This document shows positions 8,095 through 16,681 of a DNA stretch of 38,057 bases, piece by piece. The notes beneath the pieces were generated by a model. It searched no databases and was not told the DNA's origin. It was given only the letters and a program-made list of their open reading frames with translations. Numbering within the stretch: the stretch's first letter is position 1; every line of letters begins with the position of its first letter. Made by a program: the position numbers and the translations under genes. The stretch spans positions 1 to 38,057 of the forward strand of contig JAAZLW010000093.1 in the NCBI GenBank assembly GCA_012799135.1. The letters run 5' to 3'. The stretch comes from Bacillota bacterium. Lineage in GTDB: Bacteria; Bacillota; Limnochordia; DTU087.

Positions 8095-9455
8095 ACCTTG
8101 GATATTGCCTCTCCGATATCCTTCAGTTTCTCGTCCCCGGTATATCCGTAACGCTGAATGCCGATGGTCCAAGCATCACTGGCCAAAGCCGTAGCTATCC
8201 TCTCTCGAAACACTTCCCTGGGGCAATATGCATGTAGCAGCGGAGTCATGCGCCGGGGAGAGCTGGCCAATTCTAAGGCTTCTCTCAGTTTGCGATTCTC
8301 GTTCTCCAGCTTCAGTGGACCAATCTCATCGGGGCGGGGCATACGATAATGCTCAACACCAAAGCCATTGTCTCCTTCCAGTTCTAACATATCTAAGACA
8401 AATGGTACCCAGGCATCTGCCGGAATCCGATGATTCAACTGTGCCAATTGATTAGCATACCATCCCACCATCAATCCCCAATGAAATCGATACAATTTGG
8501 TCACACTGCTAATCTGACCGGACAAAGCGGATATTGTCGAATAATCCATACCTGTTCCCTTATTCATCGGTGGTGCAAATCCTGCAACATTAAGGTGAGT
8601 GTGGCTGAAGCCGCTCCTATCTAGCTCTGATCTCAAGCTTTCAACATAAGCTTTGACCGATCTTGCCTTAAACTCAAAGAACTGGGCAACCCTAGGGGAC
8701 ATACGTTCCCATGTAGACTCCCAACTGCCGGCCGGCGCAATGTCATCTAATGATGCATTTCTCACCCATTTGAGCACCGAAAGGGCAGCTTGACGCATTC
8801 TTTCAAAATCAAAGCCCAGCTGATCAGCTCTCCGATGGCAATGCTTACAGAAGCACAAAAGGTTATCCTCAAAGTGGTAGTTGGTATATTCAAGCCAATC
8901 CACAAAGATGCCATCGGGCTGATAACGCCTAACAACATCAAGCAAGAGACCGAGGCCATACTGAGCTACCTTCGGATTATTGATACACCCCTTCTGCGAT
9001 ATGGCGGGCAAGCGCCGTTCTCCCGAGGGCAGAACAGGATAGTCCTCTTCAGCTAGACCCGGAGGTTTGGCTAAGGATAGCATCATACTGATTTTCATAT
9101 CCCTCGCCCGAGCTGAGGCAACGGCCTCGGCAATTAGGTCCGTCTCAAAGACATGATGTGCAGGTCTATAGGGAGTGCCCGCATAGAGTGACTCTGTGAG
9201 CTCAAAGGGAAATACCAGATGCCCATACAACTCTTTTTTCCCTGACAAAGGCCTCTCCAAGACCCGATCACTACCATCGAGGTCCAGTGGTGGAAGCCTA
9301 GGATCACTGGGATCACCGGTTTCGATAAAACATTTCGGTTCCAAGAAAATGTGATTGATCTGCGCCAGCTCTTGAACATTTGTCAATACAGTCTCGATGC
9401 CTTCATATTGAAGCGGAGGACCGGTGACTGTTATGATCATTGACTTCTCTTTCAC
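8091..9455 (-). CDS. Putative TIM-barrel glycoside-hydrolase-like protein (copy A)
   Basis: I do not recognise a named family with certainty. The roughly 454-aa protein has no signal peptide or membrane segment, so it should be cytoplasmic. The alternation of strands and helices and the segment YQPDGIFVDWLEY (about 193-205) look like the acidic strand end of a barrel glycosidase, similar in style to the hypothetical glycosyl hydrolase (GHL) groups. Next comes LLCFCKHCHRRADQLGFD, a CxCxxC motif shared with the neighbouring gene, which appears to be a diverged paralog. The start is uncertain: GTG at 9455 has GGAG 8 nt upstream; ATG at 9440 is an alternative. It lies between copy B (17-nt gap) and iclR (4-nt overlap). 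A role in cleaving an imported sugar-like compound is inferred from context. Confidence 0.6.
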   Translation of the reverse strand: MKEKSMIITVTGPPLQYEGIETVLTNVQELAQINHIFLEPKCFIETGDPSDPRLPPLDLDGSDRVLERPLSGKKELYGHLVFPFELTESLYAGTPYRPAHHVFETDLIAEAVASARARDMKISMMLSLAKPPGLAEEDYPVLPSGERRLPAISQKGCINNPKVAQYGLGLLLDVVRRYQPDGIFVDWLEYTNYHFEDNLLCFCKHCHRRADQLGFDFERMRQAALSVLKWVRNASLDDIAPAGSWESTWERMSPRVAQFFEFKARSVKAYVESLRSELDRSGFSHTHLNVAGFAPPMNKGTGMDYSTISALSGQISSVTKLYRFHWGLMVGWYANQLAQLNHRIPADAWVPFVLDMLELEGDNGFGVEHYRMPRPDEIGPLKLENENRKLREALELASSPRRMTPLLHAYCPREVFRERIATALASDAWTIGIQRYGYTGDEKLKDIGEAISKV

Positions 9456-9472
9456 GGTATCAACTCCATCGT

Positions 9473-10672
9473 CTAGCCTTGTTGTTTGCAGAGTGCATTT
9501 CGAATCCACGCCATGTTCCGACGGGGCATCAAACCATAATTGTAGAATACATGCCCATCTGCCCCTTGGTCGGTTGTTACTCTAACACGTTTCGCCAAAT
9601 CCTCCGGGCCCTTACACAGAGGATAAATAGCGTGGTGACCGGCCATAAGTGGCCCTCCTTGGCCAATCACTGCTCTAGCGTCACGAATGATCCTAGATGC
9701 TTGCTCTGCGTCTTGCCCATAACAGGTGGTCAATACTCCCTCAGCCACGCCGGCCAATTTGCCCAGATCCTGTCCACTCACCCAAGCGCCATAGGGTCGA
9801 CCTTCGTGGAGGACATAAAGCGGCAAATCGGAACGCAGTTGCTTTCGCATCTCGCCAATGAACTGATTGACAGACTCAGTCCTCATCTTCACATATTCCC
9901 TAAACTCTTCATCGGCCCAGAAACCGGTAGGACCCGCATTCAATGCGCCTTCCGCTTCGGTACTGCCAAAGCCATCATTGGCGGCCGAAAGTCTTTTGCG
10001 CACCTTCTGCTGGAGGTTAGCAACATCAATGCCCAAAGCTTCGGCCCGTTTTCGACAAGACCGACAAAAACAAAGAGACAAGAGCACTTCCTCAGTAGAA
10101 CGAATGGGTATCCCTGTTTTTTCGTGGTGACACTCATGCGTGAACTTGGCAAACCCAGGCGATTCAACCTGTACCATATTTAGATCATACTGGTCTCCCA
10201 GATCCTTGACTAGAGTCGAGTAATACTCAACTACATCGGGATTGCTCGGACAGGGAGCAAAGAAATAGGGATCGCCATATACATTCCGAATCACACACTC
10301 CGGATGAGCCTGGCCCAGGGGAGTATTATGCAAAGCAATAAACCATGCTGATACCGTCAGACCGGCCGCTTGGGCCCGCTCGATCAATTTCTCCAGTACG
10401 TCTTCGTCTTGCTGTTCCACCAAGTTCGAGACCCTTGGCTTGATCAGCAAATCCCTGTATAATCCCATATTAGGGCGAAAGTAGGTCACACCATCCTCGC
10501 CAAAATAAATCTTGCGTTTTGGGTTGTGTGGCAGATAACATTTCACCGAATGATACGTAACAGCCAGGCTGATGTCATTGCAGCCGGCTATTTCACCAAC
10601 ATCCTCTACTACAGTGTCAATTCCCTCATCCAAGACATCCCAAAGATATGTCCAAATAGAATTATATGACAT
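9473..10672 (-). CDS. Putative TIM-barrel glycoside-hydrolase-like protein (copy B)
   Basis: The 399-aa cytoplasmic protein resembles copy A in layout: a segment equivalent to 'DxIxxAVxxARxxGMxxS' (about 93-112, LIERAQAAGLTVSAWF), a PCPSNPDVVEYYSTLVKDL stretch equivalent to CINNPKVAQYGLGLLLDV, and LCFCRSCRKRAEALGID in the same relative place as the CFCKHC motif of copy A. Where copy A has GIFVDW, this copy has LNMVQVES, so the putative acidic residue differs (E for D) and the two may not share a substrate. The start is ATG at 10672 behind AGGAGG (9 nt), much better than the longer frame from 10711. A sugar-active TIM barrel is plausible but not proven. Confidence 0.6.
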   Translation of the reverse strand: MSYNSIWTYLWDVLDEGIDTVVEDVGEIAGCNDISLAVTYHSVKCYLPHNPKRKIYFGEDGVTYFRPNMGLYRDLLIKPRVSNLVEQQDEDVLEKLIERAQAAGLTVSAWFIALHNTPLGQAHPECVIRNVYGDPYFFAPCPSNPDVVEYYSTLVKDLGDQYDLNMVQVESPGFAKFTHECHHEKTGIPIRSTEEVLLSLCFCRSCRKRAEALGIDVANLQQKVRKRLSAANDGFGSTEAEGALNAGPTGFWADEEFREYVKMRTESVNQFIGEMRKQLRSDLPLYVLHEGRPYGAWVSGQDLGKLAGVAEGVLTTCYGQDAEQASRIIRDARAVIGQGGPLMAGHHAIYPLCKGPEDLAKRVRVTTDQGADGHVFYNYGLMPRRNMAWIRNALCKQQG

Positions 10673-10714
10673 GGGGGCTTTCCTCCTAACCACATCACCC
10701 TGATCTATCACCCA

Positions 10715-11878
10715 TCACGATACATACGGATTCCTAGAGTGAGCCTCTTGCACTTTGGTTCCCCGAATAACCAGCCATGGCTGGATAAACCTTTCTAACC
10801 GCAGCTCATTCCCCTTCGAGTCAAGGGCAGCAAGCTCTTGATCAACAAGCCGAAATAGGGTCAGGTTTGCCTGCTTGCCAACTGCGATGGAGCCATATTG
10901 ATCTAATCTAAGGAAGTTCGCTGGGTTGACGGTAACAGCCTGCACTACATCCTCTAAAGGCAGCCCCACAGCCAGCATCTTAGACATGGTGGTGGCTAGA
11001 TCCCATACCGGTCCGTTCACGTTGTGTACATGCAGGTCTGTGCTAATGCTAAAGGGGGTTATTCCTTCTTGCAGGGCCAGCTGGGCCACTGGGAAACTGA
11101 AACTCGCCGCCCCATGCCCGACATCAAGCAAGACCCCCCGGGCAACGGCATCTCTTACACAGTCCATCACAGATCTATCCACAACAATGGAACCACCCTT
11201 TTTCCCATGGTAGCAATGGGTAACCAAATCACCTTCTGTGAGGACTGCCAGAATCTCCTCCAGCAGTGGAGGCGCTTCTCCCACATGGACAAACAGGGGA
11301 AGATGTGCCAGCTGAGCAATCTTCTTGGCCATTTTTACCGGAGTAATCCCCCAATCCTGCAATATCACATGGCTAGCCCGTAGTTTGAGCGCCCGAATAG
11401 AATCTTTGTTGTCCTCGACAGTCTGAAGAATACCATCAACATCAAAGCTTTTATATCCGGACAACTCGCTAATATGGTTGGTCTTTACCAAGCCTATTGA
11501 ACCTACGTTAAGATAAGCAACTATGGGGAAATCATGTTTGGCTATAACATAGTCTCTCAGACCAATGAAGTTAGCTTCACCGGCAGAGCCGGCATCTGCC
11601 AGCACATGCACCCCTGTCGAAGGTCCCACCTCTCCAGGTTGAATACTCAGATCAGTGACGCCATAGTACACATGGGTATGAAGGTCAATCCATCCCGGTG
11701 AAACATAAGTACCTTCCGCATCGATCACCCGTACACCAGCGGGAGGGTCCAGGTGTTTTTGAATGTCGACAACATAGCCCTTATCATCAATCAACAAGTC
11801 CGCAACTGAATTGGCTGGCACTCCTGGGCAGCCAAGGAGCTTTACTTGCTTTACGACAATCGCATTCATAGTGGTCAT
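10715..11878 (-). CDS. Amidohydrolase/deacetylase-family metallohydrolase (cog3964-like)
   Basis: The 387-aa protein is an amidohydrolase-superfamily metal enzyme often mis-annotated as dihydroorotase. Visible motifs are GWIDLHTH (63-70; metal ligands H67 and H69), LKLRASH with K165 as the likely carboxylated lysine, FVHVGE (H198), THCYHG (H221) and STDLH (D281). The closest family I recall is the EF_0837/Atu3266 group (cog3964); members were reported to hydrolyse acyl esters of 2-hydroxy acids such as acetyl-(R)-mandelate. Genes of this group often sit beside a SelA-like PLP enzyme, as in this operon. The start is ATG at 11878, 2 nt after the permease stop, with AAAGGA 5 nt upstream. The actual substrate is unknown; deacylation of an imported compound fits. 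Confidence 0.88.
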   Translation of the reverse strand: MTTMNAIVVKQVKLLGCPGVPANSVADLLIDDKGYVVDIQKHLDPPAGVRVIDAEGTYVSPGWIDLHTHVYYGVTDLSIQPGEVGPSTGVHVLADAGSAGEANFIGLRDYVIAKHDFPIVAYLNVGSIGLVKTNHISELSGYKSFDVDGILQTVEDNKDSIRALKLRASHVILQDWGITPVKMAKKIAQLAHLPLFVHVGEAPPLLEEILAVLTEGDLVTHCYHGKKGGSIVVDRSVMDCVRDAVARGVLLDVGHGAASFSFPVAQLALQEGITPFSISTDLHVHNVNGPVWDLATTMSKMLAVGLPLEDVVQAVTVNPANFLRLDQYGSIAVGKQANLTLFRLVDQELAALDSKGNELRLERFIQPWLVIRGTKVQEAHSRNPYVS

Positions 11879-11880
11879 CC

Positions 11881-12720
11881 TTATCCTTTCACGGCACCCG
11901 CGGTCAGCCCACGAACGATGAACTTCTGCAGCAGCCCGAAAACCATCACTATAGGTACCATACTGATCACCGATGCCGCCATTATTTCACCCCATCGCTG
12001 CGCGTCGGCTCCCTGGTATAGATTAACTAAGCCTACCGGCAGTGTCTGAAGTGACGTTCTGTTAATCAACATGAAGGAGAAAATATAGTTGTTCCATGAG
12101 TTAATCAATGTGTACATGGCTACTGCTACAAGACTAGGACCTGATAGTGGAAGTATGACGCGAAAGAGTGCTCCCAGCCATGTACATCCATCAATCCTTG
12201 CAGCATCCTCCAAATCAGGTGGTAAGGCACTGAAGTTCCCCTTAAGCATCCATAAAGCAAACGGTAATCCCTGAGCTATATGGGCCACAATCACACCCAA
12301 ATGCGTGTTCAATAGCCCTACATTGAACATCCAAAAATAGATGGGTAAGGCCAGTAAAACCTGAGGAACCATGTAAATAAACAGCACCATATTCGACAGC
12401 TTTTCAGAGCCCGGAAACTTAAGTCTGGCAAGGCTATAAGCTCCCAGAGCGGATAGCAGGATCACAACAACCGTTGCGATAAGGCCTACCTTAGTACTAT
12501 TATAAAAGAACCCCCAAAACATCTTGTTACTAACGACTTCAGAATAGTTCTCTAATGTCATGTCAGATCCCGGCAAGAACGTCTTGCCCGTAAACAGGCG
12601 ACTGATTGGTCTTAAAGAAGACAGTATCAACCAATAAATCGGAAAAAACATTATACATGCGATCAAGATACTTACTACGACACGAAGATAGTAACGTGCA
12701 GCTTTCGATACCTTCATCAT
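11881..12720 (-). CDS. ABC transporter permease, CUT1 (MalG-like)
   Basis: The 279-aa inner-membrane protein has about six hydrophobic segments and the EAA-loop motif EDAARIDGCTWLGALFRVIL (about 171-190), which contacts the ATPase. It matches the MalG/carbohydrate-uptake-1 second permease, including the C-terminal GLTAGAVKG. It overlaps the upstream permease by 4 nt (ATGA), so the two should be made in equal amounts. No ATPase gene is in the window; a shared MsmX/UgpC-type ATPase elsewhere is the usual solution. The substrate is presumably a sugar or sugar-acid derivative. Confidence 0.93.
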   Translation of the reverse strand: MMKVSKAARYYLRVVVSILIACIMFFPIYWLILSSLRPISRLFTGKTFLPGSDMTLENYSEVVSNKMFWGFFYNSTKVGLIATVVVILLSALGAYSLARLKFPGSEKLSNMVLFIYMVPQVLLALPIYFWMFNVGLLNTHLGVIVAHIAQGLPFALWMLKGNFSALPPDLEDAARIDGCTWLGALFRVILPLSGPSLVAVAMYTLINSWNNYIFSFMLINRTSLQTLPVGLVNLYQGADAQRWGEIMAASVISMVPIVMVFGLLQKFIVRGLTAGAVKG

Positions 12721-13658
12721 GCAGCCTGGCTCCTTCGTTTTTGATCAAGTGAGTAATAGACGGCAAACAGCACTAATAAGATGCCAAACATGGTAGTAGT
12801 AATCGCGGATGCCCGCCCATATCGAAAACTGTTGACTCCCATCTTTACGGCTGTAATTGCCAAGACTTCTGTACTACCCAGTGGCCCACCACCTGTTAGA
12901 ACGTGAATGAAGGAGAAATGGTTAAACAGGAAAATGGTCCTCAGTATGATCATGGTTGTCACTACTTCCCTAATGCCAGGTAAGGTAATATACCAGAACT
13001 CCTGAAAACCATTGGCCCCGTCAACCCTTGCCGCCTCTTTTTGATCCTCGGGGACCTGCTGCATTGCACCTAGGATCGTAAGATAGACAAAAGGCAGTCC
13101 TTTCCAGACTAGTGCCACCATAACAGCCCCAAGTGCAGTATTTGTCTGCCCCAGCCAATTCATTGGTGCTTTGATCGCACCTATGCCCATCAGAAAATCA
13201 TTGATGGGGCCTATGGTGGGATCGTACATCCAGTTCCACATCAGTCCTGCCACAACTATTGGTATGATCCATGGTGAAATCAGCATAGACCGCACCAGGC
13301 CCTTGCCCGGGAAATCGAAATCGGTAATCAATGCAACGATCAATGCTAAGATTACCTGTATTGACATTACCACACCGGACACCAATACCGTGCGCCCCAA
13401 GGTAGGTAAGAACCAATCAGATGTAAATACCCACTTATAGTTCTCCAATCCTACAAAGGGTGCATCAGAGCCACCAAACAACAGATCTATGTCGTACAGA
13501 CTCATGATAATAGAATCAACCAGCGGTTTGAAGATGACTAGTGCAATCCCCAAGAGACTGGGGATAAAGAGCAATAGCCCCAGTCTCTCTTTTTTCGTCA
13601 TCCTAAACCAATGGCAACCAGCATGTTTCTGGATATCCAAAGGCTTAGAATTCTTCAT
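12717..13658 (-). CDS. ABC transporter permease, CUT1 (MalF-like)
   Basis: The 313-aa protein begins MKNSKPLDIQ, followed by six predicted membrane segments, starting LGLLLFIPSLLGIALVI. The EAA motif is EAARVDGANGFQEFWYITLP. I place the start at ATG 13658, 10 nt after the binding-protein stop and with GGGT 8 nt upstream; a frame extending to 13838 overlaps the binding-protein gene and lacks family similarity. It pairs with the MalG-like permease (4-nt overlap) and the upstream binding protein to form one importer. Confidence 0.92.
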   Translation of the reverse strand: MKNSKPLDIQKHAGCHWFRMTKKERLGLLLFIPSLLGIALVIFKPLVDSIIMSLYDIDLLFGGSDAPFVGLENYKWVFTSDWFLPTLGRTVLVSGVVMSIQVILALIVALITDFDFPGKGLVRSMLISPWIIPIVVAGLMWNWMYDPTIGPINDFLMGIGAIKAPMNWLGQTNTALGAVMVALVWKGLPFVYLTILGAMQQVPEDQKEAARVDGANGFQEFWYITLPGIREVVTTMIILRTIFLFNHFSFIHVLTGGGPLGSTEVLAITAVKMGVNSFRYGRASAITTTMFGILLVLFAVYYSLDQKRRSQAA

Positions 13659-13668
13659 GAATGGAACC

Positions 13669-14934
13669 CTACTTTCGCTTGAGAATATCTTCCATTTGCT
13701 GCTGAGCCCAGCTCGCTGCCTGCTCTGTTGTTTCGCCACCAACCATGCACTTGAGTACCATATCCTGGTATATATTCTGGGCATCGAAAAGGGCGGCATA
13801 TTGATTAACTCCATGTGCCATGCACGGGAACCACCCATTTTGCGCCACTTTCATTGCCGGTTCGAGAAAATGTCGGAAGGGCGCTACATTGGGAAGCTGC
13901 CAATATCTGCCGCTAGCCACATAGTTTCGCTCAGCCGGCATGTTGCCCAGGAATCCCTTTAGGAAGTAGATATCATAGTTCTCCGGTTTGTACATCCAAC
14001 TGATGACTTCTTTGGCAGCATCCAGATCCTTGCAATCCTTTGAAATCGCTATTGAATGGAAGGCATAATAATTCTTGGTGCCTCCATTTTTGGGAATCTC
14101 GACCATCCCTATATCCTTACTCAACTCTGTCTTGGCCAGATTATCGGCAAAACTGGCGCTGCTGTTAAGCATTGCAGCTCCACCATTGACAAAGAAAAGA
14201 CGGGACTTGCCCATGTCATAAGTAACGGAGCCGGGATACATGTAACCATCCTTGTACAGGTTAGCAAGAAAATCGAGGGTTTCTCGTGTCTCAGGGCTAT
14301 CGATAATCACTTCTAGGTCCCGCCCGAGAGTTTCTGCGCCACGAGCCGCCATCCAGGTATGCACTGTGTGTCCTACAGACTTGTCTGCCAGAAGTGATAC
14401 ATATCCATACCGATCCTTCGTAGTCAGCTTCTTGGCATACAACGCGAACTCATCCCAGGTTGTCGGTGCCCCTTCTATACCGGCTTCCTCAAACCAATCT
14501 GTCCGATAGTAAAGCAAATGGGGCACGACATGCCACGGAACACCCCATAGATTACCATCGGTAGTGTTATAGTAAAGATCCTGTTCTGAGAAAGAATACT
14601 GCCCTTGCAAGTCTCTAACCACATCATTCATGGGTTGAAGGTATCCGAGTAACCCATAGGATGCAGGCTGCTTAGGTTGCAGCATGAGCAGATCGGGCAG
14701 TTGATTAGTCCTGGCAGACCCAATTACCTTCTGCGCGTAGTCGGAAAACGGGATGAAATCCACTTCGATCTTGATATCGGTATGCTCTTGGTTAAATTTC
14801 TCCACCATTGCTTCAAAGCCAGCGTGATAATTGCCAAACCACGCCGTTATGGTAGTAGCCGCAGATGCTGCACTTGCCCCAACAAAAATCATAATGGCAG
14901 TCAGTAAGATAGCTAGTGTCTTCTGTTTGGTCAT
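13669..14934 (-). CDS. Extracellular solute-binding protein of the CUT1 importer
   Basis: The 421-aa protein has a Sec signal peptide (MTKQKTLAILLTAIMIFVG then ASAASAA) and a mature family-1 binding fold: ITAWFGNYHAGFEAMVEKFN at the start, PDLLMLQPKQPASYG, NLWGVPWHVVPHLLYYRTDWFEEAG. It captures the substrate for the two downstream permeases. No Cys follows the signal peptide, so it is not a typical lipoprotein, which is unusual for a monoderm Gram-positive. Upstream is GGAGGAGAGG; a GTG at 14946 is an alternative start. It lies 185 nt after the SelA-like gene; that gap shows no terminator and no clear promoter. Confidence 0.93.
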   Translation of the reverse strand: MTKQKTLAILLTAIMIFVGASAASAATTITAWFGNYHAGFEAMVEKFNQEHTDIKIEVDFIPFSDYAQKVIGSARTNQLPDLLMLQPKQPASYGLLGYLQPMNDVVRDLQGQYSFSEQDLYYNTTDGNLWGVPWHVVPHLLYYRTDWFEEAGIEGAPTTWDEFALYAKKLTTKDRYGYVSLLADKSVGHTVHTWMAARGAETLGRDLEVIIDSPETRETLDFLANLYKDGYMYPGSVTYDMGKSRLFFVNGGAAMLNSSASFADNLAKTELSKDIGMVEIPKNGGTKNYYAFHSIAISKDCKDLDAAKEVISWMYKPENYDIYFLKGFLGNMPAERNYVASGRYWQLPNVAPFRHFLEPAMKVAQNGWFPCMAHGVNQYAALFDAQNIYQDMVLKCMVGGETTEQAASWAQQQMEDILKRK

Positions 14935-15119
14935 TTCTTGGTGCACCTCTCCTCCGATGTTTAGCGTTGACCCTTTCTAGTACTCCGGTTCATTCCCATC
15001 CTGAGACCTTATCCCGCCTCCAACGCGATCGTACTTGGTTGACTCACCCCCAATGCCTGGATTGCTCTGGAACCAAAAACATCGATTTGCAGATCGGAAC
15101 TGGCTCTCTCCTACAATGA

Positions 15120-16238
15120 TTAGCTATCCTTCAACACTTGTCTTAGCCTTTCGATAACGATAGCTAGCTCCCCCTCAGCTAAAGTCATGGGGTTTACATA
15201 GATACCATCTTTGCCTGCCAATTTTACATATACGGCCGGCGAGCCGTTGAGAAGGTCATTTGCAATCTCCGATGCGTTTCGTTGACTATCTGCAAATCTC
15301 ACTATGGCCCGAGGTAATGGCTGTCCCGCTTCATTGGGAAAGCTGCGTTCCACGATAACGCCACTTTCTCCAACAAATGCAGCTTTCAGTAACCTAATCT
15401 GTTCCCCACACCATTGGGCCCTAGCCACATGATCCATGTTCACATATTGTTTTACGGCTGCAAAAAGACCGGCAATTTCTTCCCGCCCGACTTTGAGCAT
15501 TCTCCCTATGCCACTGTTGGGAAATGCTTCCTCCAGCAAGATGTCAACCAGCCATTGCTTACCGACCATAAGTCCACTTGCCTGTGGCCCTCGCAGGTCC
15601 TTGCCTCCGCTGAAAATCGCCGCAGTCACTCCTGCCTTTGTAAAATTCCATAGGTTATCGACTGGCGGGACTTGGGCTGCGGCATCCACGATCACTGGTA
15701 CTCCTCGGGACTCTGCCACAGCGACCGTATCCTGAAGCCCGAGGGCTCCTTCCTCTAGCCACCCACTTAGGGTGTAGAATACTGCGATGGTATGGTCTGT
15801 TATGGCATTGGCAAGATCTGCCTTGGAAGCGGCGCTGCCGTCGCCAGAGCATTGAACTTCAGTGATTCGTACCCCAAGCTGTCGAAGGCTCCAGTCATAG
15901 GGATTCCTATGGGTTTTAAATACAACCACTTCGCACCCAGAAGTCTCCTGGAATGTAAGGGTAGCCGCGGCTTGTCCCAACTTCGCCGCCACACAGGCAG
16001 CTGCTGCTAGATAAAGTCCTGCCGCAGCTCCGCAAGTTATGTAGGCAGCCTCATTGTGAGTAAGCTCAGCTATTCTGGCACCCACCCGTCGCTGCAGCTC
16101 CCGTATACTAACATGAGAGTTAGCGGCCTCTTGCATCGCCTTCAAGGTGATCTCACTCATTCGAGACCCACCCACTACTGTATATGTACCGGCTGCATTG
16201 ATTAACTTACTGACACCCAATTCCTCGTAAATATCCAT
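15120..16238 (-). CDS. SelA-like PLP-dependent enzyme (DgaE-like)
   Basis: The 372-aa protein belongs to the SelA-like branch of fold-type-I PLP enzymes. It opens with LGVSKLINAAGTYTVVGGSRMS (from residue 8), has VIVDAAAQ with the cofactor-contacting D185, and the Schiff-base lysine K213 in FSGGKDLRGPQASG. Characterised relatives include DgaE, a D-glucosaminate-6-phosphate ammonia-lyase; true SelA has an extra N-terminal tRNA-binding domain that is absent here. An elimination on an amino-sugar-acid-like substrate is therefore plausible. The start is ATG at 16238 behind AAAGGGGG (10 nt); the frame extends to 16274 without a better site. It is the first gene of the long operon. Pairing with a cog3964 amidohydrolase recurs in other genomes (EF_0837/EF_0838). 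Confidence 0.87.
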   Translation of the reverse strand: MDIYEELGVSKLINAAGTYTVVGGSRMSEITLKAMQEAANSHVSIRELQRRVGARIAELTHNEAAYITCGAAAGLYLAAAACVAAKLGQAAATLTFQETSGCEVVVFKTHRNPYDWSLRQLGVRITEVQCSGDGSAASKADLANAITDHTIAVFYTLSGWLEEGALGLQDTVAVAESRGVPVIVDAAAQVPPVDNLWNFTKAGVTAAIFSGGKDLRGPQASGLMVGKQWLVDILLEEAFPNSGIGRMLKVGREEIAGLFAAVKQYVNMDHVARAQWCGEQIRLLKAAFVGESGVIVERSFPNEAGQPLPRAIVRFADSQRNASEIANDLLNGSPAVYVKLAGKDGIYVNPMTLAEGELAIVIERLRQVLKDS

Positions 16239-16294
16239 ATCTCCCCAACCCCCTTTGCTTTCCACAGAATACAAAAGCCCAATCTGATCGCTTA

Positions 16295-16452
16295 TTCCGG
16301 ATCCGGATTACTCTGCTCATGGCACCAATCCCACATCTGTTGCGCTATGTGGAACGATGATGCAACTTTTCTTGGTTAGTGTTTGATTCTACGCTGATCC
16401 GTGAAGTCCTGCCAACTAAAGAAAAATCCACCCCGATACCGGACCCGGATTG
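16295..16452 (+). repeat. Pair of CCGGAyCCGGATT elements
   Basis: TTCCGGATCCGGATTA at 16295-16310 and TACCGGACCCGGATTG at 16437-16452 match at 13 of 16 positions and lie 142 bp apart in the same orientation. The first contains a perfect 12-bp palindrome, TCCGGATCCGGA. They could bind a second regulator. Confidence 0.45.
16339..16355. promoter_or_regulatory. Putative regulator operator, site 1
   Basis: GTTGCGCTATGTGGAAC: left arm GTTGCGC, 3-nt centre, right arm GTGGAAC. It lies about 100 bp before the SelA-like start. It has the same length and layout as sites 2 and 3. Confidence 0.5.
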
Positions 16453-16597
16453 CAGACATAAACAACCCGAGCCCTCACTTATCGCATTTGCAGCGGTTGC
16501 GTACGAAGCCTAATTGCTCAAGCCCTGAAAATCCCCTCACCGAGCAGGAATACCCCCAGAAACCTAGAATACGCACACATAACCGTATTGAAACTGT

Positions 16598-16614
16598 GTT
16601 GCGCTGTTTGCGAC
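16598..16614. promoter_or_regulatory. Putative regulator operator, site 2
   Basis: GTTGCGCTGTTTGCGAC: the left arm is identical to that of site 1, and the right arm TTGCGAC is more degenerate. It lies 68 bp before the DUF362 start. Sites 1 and 2 share the first eight bases. Confidence 0.45.
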
Positions 16615-16681
16615 AACATGTCTCATGTCGCCAATTATCAGTGTCTGTAAGGGAACCAACTAATCGAGGAGAGTGGTCAGT

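Larger units (their letters stand above)
16239..16681. promoter_or_regulatory. Divergent control region of the catabolic island
   Basis: This 443-bp stretch between the SelA-like and DUF362 genes has no convincing gene. It holds two copies of a 17-bp dyad (16339-16355 and 16598-16614), two CCGGAyCCGGATT elements (16295-16310 and 16437-16452), and a 6-bp dyad GCGACA...TGTCGC at 16610-16631 that overlaps the second 17-bp site. No convincing -35/-10 pair was found on either strand, which fits promoters needing an activator. Confidence 0.6.

Noticed and set aside
10715-11878. Calling the amidohydrolase a dihydroorotase
   Set aside because: Motifs and the SelA-like neighbour fit the cog3964 group, and no pyrimidine-synthesis genes are nearby.
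12717-13838. Longer 373-aa version of the MalF-like permease
   Set aside because: The extra 60 residues overlap the binding-protein gene and do not resemble a permease N-terminus; ATG at 13658 has a better site.
15120-16238. Calling the PLP enzyme a true selenocysteine synthase (SelA)
   Set aside because: The N-terminal tRNA-binding domain is absent and the neighbours are catabolic; no selB or tRNA-Sec is nearby.
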